Part shown: positions 1-7,042 of the stretch, one piece after another
Layout: the number at the start of each line of letters is the position of its first letter
How positions within the stretch are numbered: position 1 is the stretch's first letter
Assembly: GCF_014202475.1 (NCBI RefSeq)
Contig: NZ_JACHGV010000007.1
Location: 62,001-126,000, forward strand
Source of the DNA: Streptomyces paradoxus
Lineage (GTDB): Bacteria > Actinomycetota > Actinomycetes > Streptomycetales > Streptomycetaceae
Reading direction: 5' to 3'
DNA length: 64,000 nucleotides
Translations under genes and position numbers: made by a program
The notes under the pieces: generated by a model
Databases searched by the model: none
Told to the model about the DNA's origin: nothing
Seen by the model: only the letters and a program-made list of their open reading frames with translations

Positions 1-166
1 TGGTGTCGCGCACGAACTCGAAGGCCGCCCGCGCATAGTCATACGAGTCGGCCACCCCGGCGGCGAGCCTCCCCGCCGTTTCACGCACGAGCGGATGATG
101 ATGGTCGATCGCCTCGTCAGCGGCCAAGTAGGCGGAGAGGTCCGGCGTTTGCTGGATCAGCTGCAT
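1..166 (-). CDS. Transglutaminase-like protein, N-terminal fragment (3' end outside window)
   Basis: Only the first 55 codons are in the window. The protein starts MQLIQQTPDLSAYL and reaches YDYARAAFEFVRDT, the lead-in usual for transglutaminase-like cysteine peptidase/amidase proteins of actinomycetes. The catalytic Cys-His-Asp region lies outside the window, so the activity cannot be checked. The ATG at 166 is chosen because no Shine-Dalgarno is present and a promoter -10 sits 8 nt upstream, so the message would be leaderless. It follows the threonine aldolase gene in the same direction but has its own promoter. Family assignment is from short similarity only. Confidence 0.6.
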   Translation of the reverse strand, partial: MQLIQQTPDLSAYLAADEAIDHHHPLVRETAGRLAAGVADSYDYARAAFEFVRDT

Positions 167-169
167 ACA

Positions 170-220
170 GGCAGAGCGTAGGAAGGGATCACCGCCCCGT
201 CAATCCTTTTACGCTCTGCC
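170..220. promoter_or_regulatory. Inverted repeat flanking the promoter of the transglutaminase-like gene
   Basis: GGCAGAGCGTA at 170-180 and its exact complement TACGCTCTGCC at 210-220 form an 11-bp perfect inverted repeat with a 29-bp spacer. The left arm covers the -10 and the right arm lies just upstream of the -35 of the minus-strand promoter, an arrangement suited to repressor looping. It could also act as a weak terminator for the aldolase operon, but there is no T-run. Confidence 0.5.
175..203 (-). promoter_or_regulatory. Probable vegetative promoter, leaderless transcript
   Basis: On the minus strand TTGACG (198-203) and TACGCT (175-180) are separated by 17 bp. The -10 ends 8 nt before the ATG at 166, so transcription should begin at or next to the start codon. 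Confidence 0.6.
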
Positions 221-238
221 GTATACCTATGCAGGCGC

Positions 239-1309
239 CTAGCGGGCCATCTCCTCCTTCAGCGCTGCCAGGAACGCGTCCACGTCGTCCTCGGTCGTGT
301 CGAAGCCGCACATCCAGCGGACGTCGCCCGCGGCCTCGTCCCAGAAGTAGAAGCGGAACCGCTTCTGGAGGCGCTCGCTCACGTCGTGGGGCAGGCGGGC
401 GAAGACCGCGTTGACCTGCACCGGGTAGAGGACCTCCACACCGTGCACGGCCCGCACGCCCTCGGCGAGCCGCTGGGCCATCTCGTTGGCGTGCCCGGCG
501 TTGCGCAGCCACAGGTCGCGGGCGAACAGGGCCTCCAGCTGCACCGACACGAAGCGCATCTTGGAGGCGAGCTGCATGGACAGCTTGCGCAGGTGCTTCA
601 TGTGACTGACGGCGTCCTGGTTGAGGACCACGACGGCCTCGCCGAACATGGCCCCGTTCTTCGTGCCGCCCAGGGAGAGGATGTCGACGCCGGCGGCGTT
701 GGTGAGCGTCCGCATCGGGACGTTCAGGGTGGCGGCGGCGTTGGCCAGCCGCGAGCCGTCCAGGTGCACCTTCATGCCGTGCGCGTGGGCGTGCTCGCAG
801 AGGGCGCGTATCTCCTCCGGCGTGTAGACCGTGCCCAGCTCGGTGGCCTGGGCGATGGAGACCACCTGCGGCATCGCCCGGTGCTCGTCGTCCCAGCCGT
901 AGGCCTGCCGGTCGATCAGCTCGGGCGTGAGCTTGCCGTCGGGTGCCGGGACGGTCAGCAGCTTCAGACCGCCGACCCGCTCCGGGGCGCCGCACTCGTC
1001 GACGTTGATGTGCGCGCTCTCGGCGCAGATCACCGCGCCCCAGCGGTCGGTGACCGCCTGGAGCGCGACGACGTTCGCGCCGGTGCCGTTGAAGACCGGG
1101 AACGCCTCGGCCGTGGGTCCGAAGTGGCTGCGGATCACCTGCTGGAGGTTCTCGGTGTAGGCGTCCTCGCCGTACGCGACCTGGTGCCCGCCGTTGGCCA
1201 GGGTCAGGGCGGCGAGGACCTCCGGGTGGACACCGGAGTAGTTGTCGCTGGCGAAACCGCGGACCTCGGGGTCGTGATGACGACGGGCGTCGGTCTTCGG
1301 CGGGTTCAC
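239..1309 (-). CDS. ltaE: Low-specificity L-threonine aldolase / beta-eliminating lyase
   Basis: A 356-residue fold-type I PLP enzyme, the usual family length, that cleaves L-threonine or allo-threonine to glycine and acetaldehyde. Visible features are ASDNYSG near residue 20, the cofactor-contacting HLDGSR at about 182-187, and LSLGGTKNGA with the Schiff-base Lys at about residue 217. The GGTKNG form is that of the Pseudomonas-type aldolases. The GTG at 1309 overlaps the TGA of the SDR gene (GTGA), indicating translational coupling in a three-gene operon. A longer reading through to 1546 would only duplicate the SDR coding region. The precise beta-hydroxy amino acid substrate is not determinable. 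Confidence 0.88.
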   Translation of the reverse strand: MNPPKTDARRHHDPEVRGFASDNYSGVHPEVLAALTLANGGHQVAYGEDAYTENLQQVIRSHFGPTAEAFPVFNGTGANVVALQAVTDRWGAVICAESAHINVDECGAPERVGGLKLLTVPAPDGKLTPELIDRQAYGWDDEHRAMPQVVSIAQATELGTVYTPEEIRALCEHAHAHGMKVHLDGSRLANAAATLNVPMRTLTNAAGVDILSLGGTKNGAMFGEAVVVLNQDAVSHMKHLRKLSMQLASKMRFVSVQLEALFARDLWLRNAGHANEMAQRLAEGVRAVHGVEVLYPVQVNAVFARLPHDVSERLQKRFRFYFWDEAAGDVRWMCGFDTTEDDVDAFLAALKEEMAR

Positions 1310-2052
1310 GGCTTCTCGGTGAGCCACAGACGGTTTCCGTTCACTTCGGCGGCGGGCTTCTCCCAGACCTTGGCGATGGCCTCGGCCAGGTCCTTGACGT
1401 CGGTGAAGCCCGCGAACTTCGCGTTGGGCCGATCGGCGCGCATCGCGTCGTGGACCAGCGCCTTCACCACCAGGATCGCAGCAGCCGACGTCGGCCCCTC
1501 GGCACCCCCGGCCTTGCGGAAGTAGTCCGCCATGGCCAGCGTCCACGCCTCGGCCGCCGCCTTGCCGGCCGCGTAGGCGGCGTTGCCCGCGGTGGGCTTG
1601 CTGGCGCCCGCGGCGCTGATCAGCACGTACCGGCCGCGGTCGCTGCGCTGGAGCGCCTCGTGGAAGGCCAGCGAGGTGTGCTGCACGGTGCGCACCAGCA
1701 GCATCTCCAGGAAGTCCCAGTCGTCGAGGCTGGTCCGGGTGAAGGTCTCGCTGCCGCGCCAGCCGCCGACGAGGTGGACCAGGCCGTCGACGCGGCCGAA
1801 GTCCTTCTCGATACGGGTGGCCCAGTCGCGGGTGGCCCCCAGGTCCAGCAGATCGACCGTGTCACCGGTGACGGTGGCGCCGCCGGTCGCGTAGCTCGCC
1901 GCGTCCACCGCCTCCGCCAGCCGCTCCGGGTCGTTGTCCGACCCGATGACGGTCGCACCCGCCTCGGCCAGCCTGAGCAGTGCGGCCCGGCCGGCGGGCC
2001 CGCCCGCTCCGGCCACCGCGATCACCGCACCGCTGAGCGCCCCGTTCCCCAT
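1306..2052 (-). CDS. Short-chain dehydrogenase/reductase (SDR)
   Basis: A 248-residue Rossmann-fold oxidoreductase. The N-terminus carries a glycine-rich nucleotide loop (AVAGAGGPAGRAALLRL). The middle has LVHLVGGW, and the active-site segment is SAAGASKPTAGNAAYAAGKAAAE with the YxxxK-type Tyr-Ala-Ala-Gly-Lys. The ATG at 2052 is preferred because AGGAGG precedes it by about 8 nt; an in-frame GTG at 2097 overlaps the upstream stop but lacks a ribosome site. Middle gene of the operon with the DUF6421-type gene and threonine aldolase. Substrate unknown. Confidence 0.85.
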   Translation of the reverse strand: MGNGALSGAVIAVAGAGGPAGRAALLRLAEAGATVIGSDNDPERLAEAVDAASYATGGATVTGDTVDLLDLGATRDWATRIEKDFGRVDGLVHLVGGWRGSETFTRTSLDDWDFLEMLLVRTVQHTSLAFHEALQRSDRGRYVLISAAGASKPTAGNAAYAAGKAAAEAWTLAMADYFRKAGGAEGPTSAAAILVVKALVHDAMRADRPNAKFAGFTDVKDLAEAIAKVWEKPAAEVNGNRLWLTEKP

Positions 2053-2093
2053 GATCTTCGCCTCCTGAGCAGTGTTCCCGGTACGCCGATCGC

Positions 2094-3491
2094 TCACGCG
2101 GCGATCCGCTCGCCGCTGTCCGCCGTGATGCCCTTGGTGGAGGCGATCACGTTCTTCAGCTTCTTGGACAGAGCCTCATAGAACATGCTCAGCGGAAACT
2201 CGTCCGGAAGCACGTCATCGACGAGTTTGCGCGGCGGCTGCGTCGTGTCCAGGGCGTCGGGGCCCTTGGCCCACTTGGAGCCCGGGTGCGGGGAGAGGTA
2301 CGTGGAGACCAGCTCGTACCCGGCGAACCAGTGGACGAGCTTCGGGCGGTCGATGCCGTCGCGGTACAGGTTCTCGATCTCGGCGCACAGCTGGTTGGTG
2401 ACCTGCGGGGCGCGCTCCCAGTCGATGGTGAGCTTGTTGTCGGTCCAGCGGACGACGTCGTGCTTGTGCAGGTAGGCGAAGAGGAGCTGGCCACCCAGGC
2501 CGTCGTAGTTGCGCACGCGCTCGCCGGTGACCGGGAAGCGGAACATGCGGTCGAAGAGCACCGCGACCTGCACGTCACGGGCTTGCGGTACGCCGTCGGC
2601 CGAAAGCTTCACGGCCTCCTTGAAGGCGGTGAGGTCGCAGCGCAGCTCCTCCAGGCCGTACATCCAGAACGGCTGGCGCTGCTTGATCATGAACGGGTCG
2701 AAGGGCAGGTCGCCGTGGCTGTGGGTGCGGTCGTGGACCATGTCCCACAGGACGAACGCCTCCTCGCAGCGCTTCTGGTCGTGGACCATCGCGGCGACGT
2801 CCTCGGGCAGCTCCAGGCCGAGGATGTCGACGGCGGCGTCGGTCACACGGCGGAAGCGGGCGGCCTCGCGGTCGCAGAAGATGCCGCCCCAGGTGAATCG
2901 TTCCGGCGCCTCGCGCACGGCGATGGTCTCGGGGAACAGGACGGCCGAGTTGGTGTCGTAGCCGGCCGTGAAGTCCTCGAACTTGATGCCGCAGAACAGC
3001 GGGTTGTCGTAGCGGGTGCGCTCCAGCTCGGCCAGCCAGTCCGGCCAGACCATGCGCAGCACGACCGCTTCGAGGTTGCGGTCCGGGTTGCCGTTCTGGG
3101 TGTACATCGGGAAGACGACGAGGTGCTGGAGGCCGTCCGCGCGGTTCGCGGCGGGCTGGAACGCCAGCAGCGAGTCGAGGAAGTCGGGCACCTGGAAGCC
3201 GCTGTCGGCCCACCGGGTCAGATCCTTGACCAGGGCGTCGTGGTAGGCACCGTCGTGCGGGAGCAGCGGGGAGAGTTCCCGGACGGCGTCGGCGACCTGG
3301 CGGACCGCGAGCTCGGCGTCGGCCGGGTCGGGCGCGCCCTCGGCGTCGAAGTCGATCGACCCGTCCTTGGACTGCCATGGCCGGATCCGCTCCACGGCAT
3401 CCTTGAGCACGGGCCATGCCGGGTGCTCGACCACCCTGGCCACGGGAGGAAGACCTTCCTCCGAACCCACCTGCACAAGAATTTCCGTCAT
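2094..3491 (-). CDS. Conserved protein of unknown function (DUF6421-type)
   Basis: A 465-residue soluble protein with no signal peptide or membrane segment. I recall this sequence type as DUF6421 from streptomycetes. A central stretch, VHDRTHSHGDLPFDP followed by YGLEELRCDL, clusters His, Asp and Glu and resembles a metal-binding centre, but that is inference. The ATG at 3491 is preceded by GGAAGGTGG; an upstream in-frame start at 3539 would put 16 extra residues over the promoter. First gene of the operon with the SDR and threonine aldolase, which suggests a shared role around an amino-acid-derived hydroxy/oxo compound. Function not established. Confidence 0.75.
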   Translation of the reverse strand: MTEILVQVGSEEGLPPVARVVEHPAWPVLKDAVERIRPWQSKDGSIDFDAEGAPDPADAELAVRQVADAVRELSPLLPHDGAYHDALVKDLTRWADSGFQVPDFLDSLLAFQPAANRADGLQHLVVFPMYTQNGNPDRNLEAVVLRMVWPDWLAELERTRYDNPLFCGIKFEDFTAGYDTNSAVLFPETIAVREAPERFTWGGIFCDREAARFRRVTDAAVDILGLELPEDVAAMVHDQKRCEEAFVLWDMVHDRTHSHGDLPFDPFMIKQRQPFWMYGLEELRCDLTAFKEAVKLSADGVPQARDVQVAVLFDRMFRFPVTGERVRNYDGLGGQLLFAYLHKHDVVRWTDNKLTIDWERAPQVTNQLCAEIENLYRDGIDRPKLVHWFAGYELVSTYLSPHPGSKWAKGPDALDTTQPPRKLVDDVLPDEFPLSMFYEALSKKLKNVIASTKGITADSGERIAA

Positions 3492-3528
3492 GTCCCACCT
3501 TCCACGGGAGAATCTCACGTATGCAGAC

Positions 3529-3556
3529 CGTATACACACGAGGTTCCTCCCAGCAA
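3529..3556 (-). promoter_or_regulatory. Possible promoter of the DUF6421-SDR-aldolase operon
   Basis: Minus strand TTGCTG (3551-3556), 16 bp, TATACG (3529-3534), giving a leader of roughly 30 nt to the ATG at 3491. The match is moderate and no operator was recognised. Confidence 0.35.
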
Positions 3557-3689
3557 GGGTGAACCCGGGAAATTATCCTGCCCGACCCTGTGCTTCACCG
3601 CACTTTTTCCTGTCGGTCATGCTTCTGCCCGAATGCGCGGCGACCATGCCCTCACTCTCTGCACAGGGCGGGTCCAGGCGATACGGTCA

Positions 3690-3709
3690 GGGGGGCCTTC
3701 AGGCCCCCC
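3690..3709 (+). promoter_or_regulatory. Strong hairpin in the leader of the GDPD gene
   Basis: GGGGGGCC (3690-3697) and GGCCCCCC (3702-3709) form a perfect 8-bp G/C stem with a TTCA loop, ending 32 nt before the TTG start at 3742. No T-run follows. If the transcript starts upstream, this is a structured leader or attenuator; otherwise it is an insulator between divergent genes. Confidence 0.5.
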
Positions 3710-3741
3710 ACTGCCGCCTGTCGACGGAAGAGAGTCGCGTC

Positions 3742-4425
3742 TTGAACTTCCTCACCATCGGTCACCGCGGAGTCATGGGTGTGGAGCCCGAGAACACCCT
3801 CCGGTCCTTCGTCGCCGCCCAGGAGGCGGGCCTGGACGCCATCGAACTCGATCTGCACCTGAGCAAGGACGGCGCGCTCGTCGTCATGCACGACACGGAT
3901 GTGGACCGCACGACCGACGGCACCGGGCCCATCGCCGAGAAGACCCTCGCCGAGCTGCGGGCCCTGGACGCGGGCCGGGGCGAGCGGGTCCCGGTCTTCG
4001 AGGAGGTCCTGGAGGCCGTCCACACGCCGCTGCAGGCGGAGATCAAGGACGCGCAGGCGGCGCGGGCGCTGGCCGAGGTGATGAACCGGCGCGGGCTGGC
4101 GGACCGCGTGGAGGTGTCCTCGTTCCACGACGAGGCGATCGCAGAGATCAAACCGCTGGTGCCGGGGGTGCGCACCGCGCTGATCGCCAGCCGCTACGGC
4201 ACGGACATCGTGGACCGCGCCGTCCAGGCCGGGGCCGAGACCGTCTGCCTGAACATCCGCCGGCTCACCCTGGAGATCGTGGAGCGGGCCCGCAAGGCCG
4301 ACCTGAGGATCATCGGCTGGGTGGTGAACACGCAGGACCAGCTGCGGCTGGTCCGGGCCTTCGGCCTGGACGGCGCGACCACCGACCACCCGGACATCAA
4401 GCGAACGGGCCGTTTCACGGCCTAG
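3742..4425 (+). CDS. Glycerophosphodiester phosphodiesterase, cytoplasmic
   Basis: A 227-residue GDPD TIM-barrel protein that would hydrolyse glycerophosphodiesters to glycerol-3-phosphate and an alcohol. Hallmarks are GHRG near the N-terminus with ENTLRSF, then ELDLHLSKDG and VVMHD, which supply the catalytic His and metal-binding Glu/Asp residues. No signal peptide precedes GHRG, so it should be cytosolic. The TTG at 3742 is chosen because GGAAGAG precedes it by 9 nt and it begins just before the conserved domain; an ATG near 3775 would cut into it. Converges on the GNAT gene with 3 nt between stops. Confidence 0.85.
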   Translation: MNFLTIGHRGVMGVEPENTLRSFVAAQEAGLDAIELDLHLSKDGALVVMHDTDVDRTTDGTGPIAEKTLAELRALDAGRGERVPVFEEVLEAVHTPLQAEIKDAQAARALAEVMNRRGLADRVEVSSFHDEAIAEIKPLVPGVRTALIASRYGTDIVDRAVQAGAETVCLNIRRLTLEIVERARKADLRIIGWVVNTQDQLRLVRAFGLDGATTDHPDIKRTGRFTA

Positions 4426-4428
4426 TGA

Positions 4429-4968
4429 CTACGCGAGCTCCTTCACCAGCAGCTCGAACTGCAGGTCGTCGCGCTGCGGGACGCCGAAGCGCTCGTCGCC
4501 GTACGGGAACGGGGTCATCCGTCCCGTACGGCGGTAGCCGCGCCGCTCGTACCAGGCGATGAGGTCGTCGCGCACGGAGATCACGGTCATCTGCATCTCC
4601 TTGGCGCCCCAGGTCTCGCGCGCCTGCCGCTCCGCCTCCGCGATGATCACCTTGCCGAGCCCCGCTCCCTGGAGCAGGGGGCTGACGGCGAACATCCCGA
4701 AGTAGGCGTGCTCGCCCTGGTGCTCCAGCTGGCAGCAGGCGACGATCCTGCCGTCCCGCTCCACCGTCAGGAGCCGGCTGTCGGGTGACTTGACGACCTC
4801 CAGCACGCCCTCGGGATCGGTGCGCTGCCCTTCGAGGATGTCCGCCTCGGTGGTCCACCCGGCCCTGCTGTCGTCGCCCCGGTACGCCGACTCGATCAGC
4901 GCGACCAGCTCGTCCACGTCGGCGTCGGTGGCGTCGCGGAAGGTCAGTGCGGTGGCGGCGGTCTCCAT
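4429..4968 (-). CDS. GNAT-family N-acetyltransferase
   Basis: A 179-residue single-domain acetyltransferase using acetyl-CoA. The signature region is YFGMFAVSPLLQGAGLGKVIIAEAE, whose QGAGLGK is motif A for pyrophosphate binding; the C-terminal WYERRGYRRTGR is motif B. The ATG at 4968 precedes METAATALTFRDATDAD, the usual beginning of such proteins; a weak GGAG lies about 10 nt upstream. Acceptor substrate unknown; no functional link to the neighbours is apparent. Confidence 0.82.
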   Translation of the reverse strand: METAATALTFRDATDADVDELVALIESAYRGDDSRAGWTTEADILEGQRTDPEGVLEVVKSPDSRLLTVERDGRIVACCQLEHQGEHAYFGMFAVSPLLQGAGLGKVIIAEAERQARETWGAKEMQMTVISVRDDLIAWYERRGYRRTGRMTPFPYGDERFGVPQRDDLQFELLVKELA

Positions 4969-5040
4969 GGGCGTACGTCTCCGTCTTCCTGGCACGGCTC
5001 GGGCAGGGATGAGAGTAACGCCACCACTAAGCTCCGCCGC

Positions 5041-5433
5041 ATGGTGCATGTACTCAGCAGCCGGATCCTGCTCCGCCCCACCGACACGGAGCGGTCGCGT
5101 GCCTTCTACGGCGAGCAGCTGGGCCTCGCCGTGTACCGCGAGTTCGGCACGGGACCCGAGCGCGGCACGGTCTTCTTCCTGGGCGGCGGCTTCCTGGAGG
5201 TCTCGGGCCGGTCCGAGACGCCTTCGGCGCCCACCGTACGGCTGTGGCTGCAGGTCGACGACGTGGCGGCGGCGCAGGAGGAGCTGCGGGCGAAGGGCGT
5301 GGAGATCGTGCGGCCGCCGGTGCGGGAACCCTGGGGGCTGATCGAGATGTGGATCGCCGACCCCGACGGGACGCCGATCGTGCTGGTGCAGGTACCGGCG
5401 GACCATCCGATCCGCTACCGGCCCGGCATCTGA
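5041..5433 (+). CDS. VOC-family (glyoxalase/bleomycin resistance) protein
   Basis: A 130-residue single-domain member of the vicinal oxygen chelate superfamily with paired beta-alpha-beta-beta-beta modules. SRILLRPTDTERSRAFY at the start and WIADPDGTPIVLVQ near the end are typical; the latter places a metal-ligand-like acidic residue. No Shine-Dalgarno is visible before the ATG; TAAGCT at 5028-5033 lies 7 nt upstream, consistent with a leaderless message. It could be an isomerase, dioxygenase or drug-binding protein. Confidence 0.78.
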   Translation: MVHVLSSRILLRPTDTERSRAFYGEQLGLAVYREFGTGPERGTVFFLGGGFLEVSGRSETPSAPTVRLWLQVDDVAAAQEELRAKGVEIVRPPVREPWGLIEMWIADPDGTPIVLVQVPADHPIRYRPGI

Positions 5434-5562
5434 GGCCGGGCCGGGCGGTCCGGGCGGTGCGCACACCACCGGGTTTCCCGGATGGCAGGGAGCCCCGGGG
5501 GCGGCTTAGCGTGCTGGAGGGGGTGCCCGGGGACTGTCCCCGCCGTTCGCGGAAGGAACGCC

Positions 5563-6324
5563 ATGAAGCTCGACGCACCGGTGACCGGCGGCCCCTGCTG
5601 GACCGAGCTGGGGACCAGTGACCTGGACGCGGCCCGGCGGTTCTACACGCGGCTGTTCGGCTGGCGGCCCGAGACCGACGCGCGTCAGGAGGCCGGCGGC
5701 TACACCGTCGCCCATCTCGGGGACGCGGCCGTGGCCGCGCTCGCCCCGCTGTACCAGCCGTCGCAGCCGGTCGCGTGGAACGTGTCGTTCGCGGTGACCG
5801 ACGCGGACGCCACCGCCCGTGCGGTGACGGAGGCGGGCGGGACACTGCTGTTCGGCCCGACGGACGTGTTCGACGTGGGGCGGTTCGCGGTGGCCGCCGA
5901 TCCGGGCGGTGCCGTGTTCCAGCTGTGGCAGGCGGGGACCTTCCCGGGTGCCGGGCTGTTCAACGCGCCCGGTTCCCTGGGCTGGGTGGAGCTGATGACG
6001 CGGGACCCGGAGGGGGCCGTGTCCTTCTACACGCGGGTGTTCGGCTGGACGGTCGCCCCGTCGGACCGCTACACCCAGTGGGGCGTCGGCGGTGCGGACT
6101 TCGGCGGCATGGTGACGATGGACGACAAGTTCCCGCCCGAGGTACCGGCGCACTGGCTGCCGTACTTCGCCGTGGCCGACGTGGACGAGACGACCGCCGT
6201 CGTCCAGCAGCACGGCACGGTCCTGATGGTGCCCACCTCCGTGCCCGACGGGCCGCGCATCGCGGTGCTGCGGGACCCGCAGGGGGCGGTGTTCGGCGTG
6301 TACCGGGCGGGGGACGAGGCCTGA
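5563..6324 (+). CDS. Two-domain VOC-family protein (CFP32/Rv0577-like)
   Basis: A 253-residue protein with two tandem glyoxalase-like domains: about residues 8-120 (PCWTELGTSDLDAARRFYTRLFGW) and about 133-250 (WVELMTRDPEGAVSFYTRVFGW). Each ends in a DPGGAVFQLW or DPQGAVFGVY strand. Architecture and length match the mycobacterial CFP32/TB27.3 proteins, of debated function. GGAAGGA at 5551-5557 positions the ATG at 5563; an in-frame upstream start at 5482 has no ribosome site. Same strand as the preceding VOC gene but 129 nt away. Confidence 0.8.
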   Translation: MKLDAPVTGGPCWTELGTSDLDAARRFYTRLFGWRPETDARQEAGGYTVAHLGDAAVAALAPLYQPSQPVAWNVSFAVTDADATARAVTEAGGTLLFGPTDVFDVGRFAVAADPGGAVFQLWQAGTFPGAGLFNAPGSLGWVELMTRDPEGAVSFYTRVFGWTVAPSDRYTQWGVGGADFGGMVTMDDKFPPEVPAHWLPYFAVADVDETTAVVQQHGTVLMVPTSVPDGPRIAVLRDPQGAVFGVYRAGDEA

Positions 6325-6379
6325 GCCGGCGTCGTCGCATCCGCTCCTGCGGGACCACCACCGCCGGGCCCGCCGGTGA

Positions 6380-7042
6380 TCAGGCCCGCAGAACGCCGAG
6401 ACGCCCCTCCAGCTGACTGAGCAATTCCCCCAGCAAAGCGGCGAGTTCACCCTGCTCGGGGCCGTCCACGCCGGACAGCACGGCCGTCTCGTAGGCGAGC
6501 TGGACGGGCAGGATCGCGTCGACGAGGTCGCGTCCGGCGTCGGTGAGGCGGAGGTGGACGACCCGGCGGTCCCGGGTGTCGCCCCGCCGTTCGACCAGAC
6601 CGCGCTCGGTCAGCTGCTTCAGGCGTTTGGTGACGGCGGCCCCCGAGGAGAAGGTCTCCCTGGCCAGGTCCCCGGGCGTCAGTTCGTGCCCGGTGCGACG
6701 CAGCGCACCCAGCAGATCGAACTCGGGGCGGCTGAGCCCGGCCCGGCGCAACGGAGCGTCCTCGGCCTGCTGCAGCAGGGCTGCGCAGCGGTTGATCCGC
6801 CCGATGATCTCCATCGGCCCGGTGTCGAGCCCGGGGTGCACGGCCCGCCACTGCCGGACGACGGCGGCGACGGTGTCGCCCCGGCGCCCGCCGCCCGGGC
6901 GATCATCACCGGACGCCTGGACCCCCTCGCCCCCGGTCGTCGCCTCCTCCCGCCCCTCCCCCACCGGCTCTGCCCCGGCCCCCGGCCGCTGGGCCCGTCC
7001 CGCGTCGCTCCCCGTGGGCGATGGTCCTTCGGTCGGCGTCAT
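6380..7042 (-). CDS. MarR-family transcriptional regulator
   Basis: A 220-residue regulator with a disordered Gly/Glu-rich N-terminal extension of about 60 residues before the winged helix-turn-helix. The MarR core reads SRPEFDLLGALRRTGHELTPGDLA, then SSGAAVTKRLKQLTERGLVERR (recognition helix) and DTRDRRVVHLRLT (wing). GGAGGA precedes the ATG by about 9 nt. The start overlaps the stop of the FUSC gene (ATGA), so exporter and regulator are co-translated. The palindrome upstream of the FUSC gene at 8724-8737 is the likely operator for autoregulation; the ligand may be an aromatic acid, by analogy. Confidence 0.85.
   Translation of the reverse strand: MTPTEGPSPTGSDAGRAQRPGAGAEPVGEGREEATTGGEGVQASGDDRPGGGRRGDTVAAVVRQWRAVHPGLDTGPMEIIGRINRCAALLQQAEDAPLRRAGLSRPEFDLLGALRRTGHELTPGDLARETFSSGAAVTKRLKQLTERGLVERRGDTRDRRVVHLRLTDAGRDLVDAILPVQLAYETAVLSGVDGPEQGELAALLGELLSQLEGRLGVLRA

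Noticed and set aside
6350..6380. Terminator between the double-VOC and MarR genes
   Set aside because: The CACCGCCGGGC/GCCCGCCGGTG arms mispair in the centre, leaving no continuous stem.
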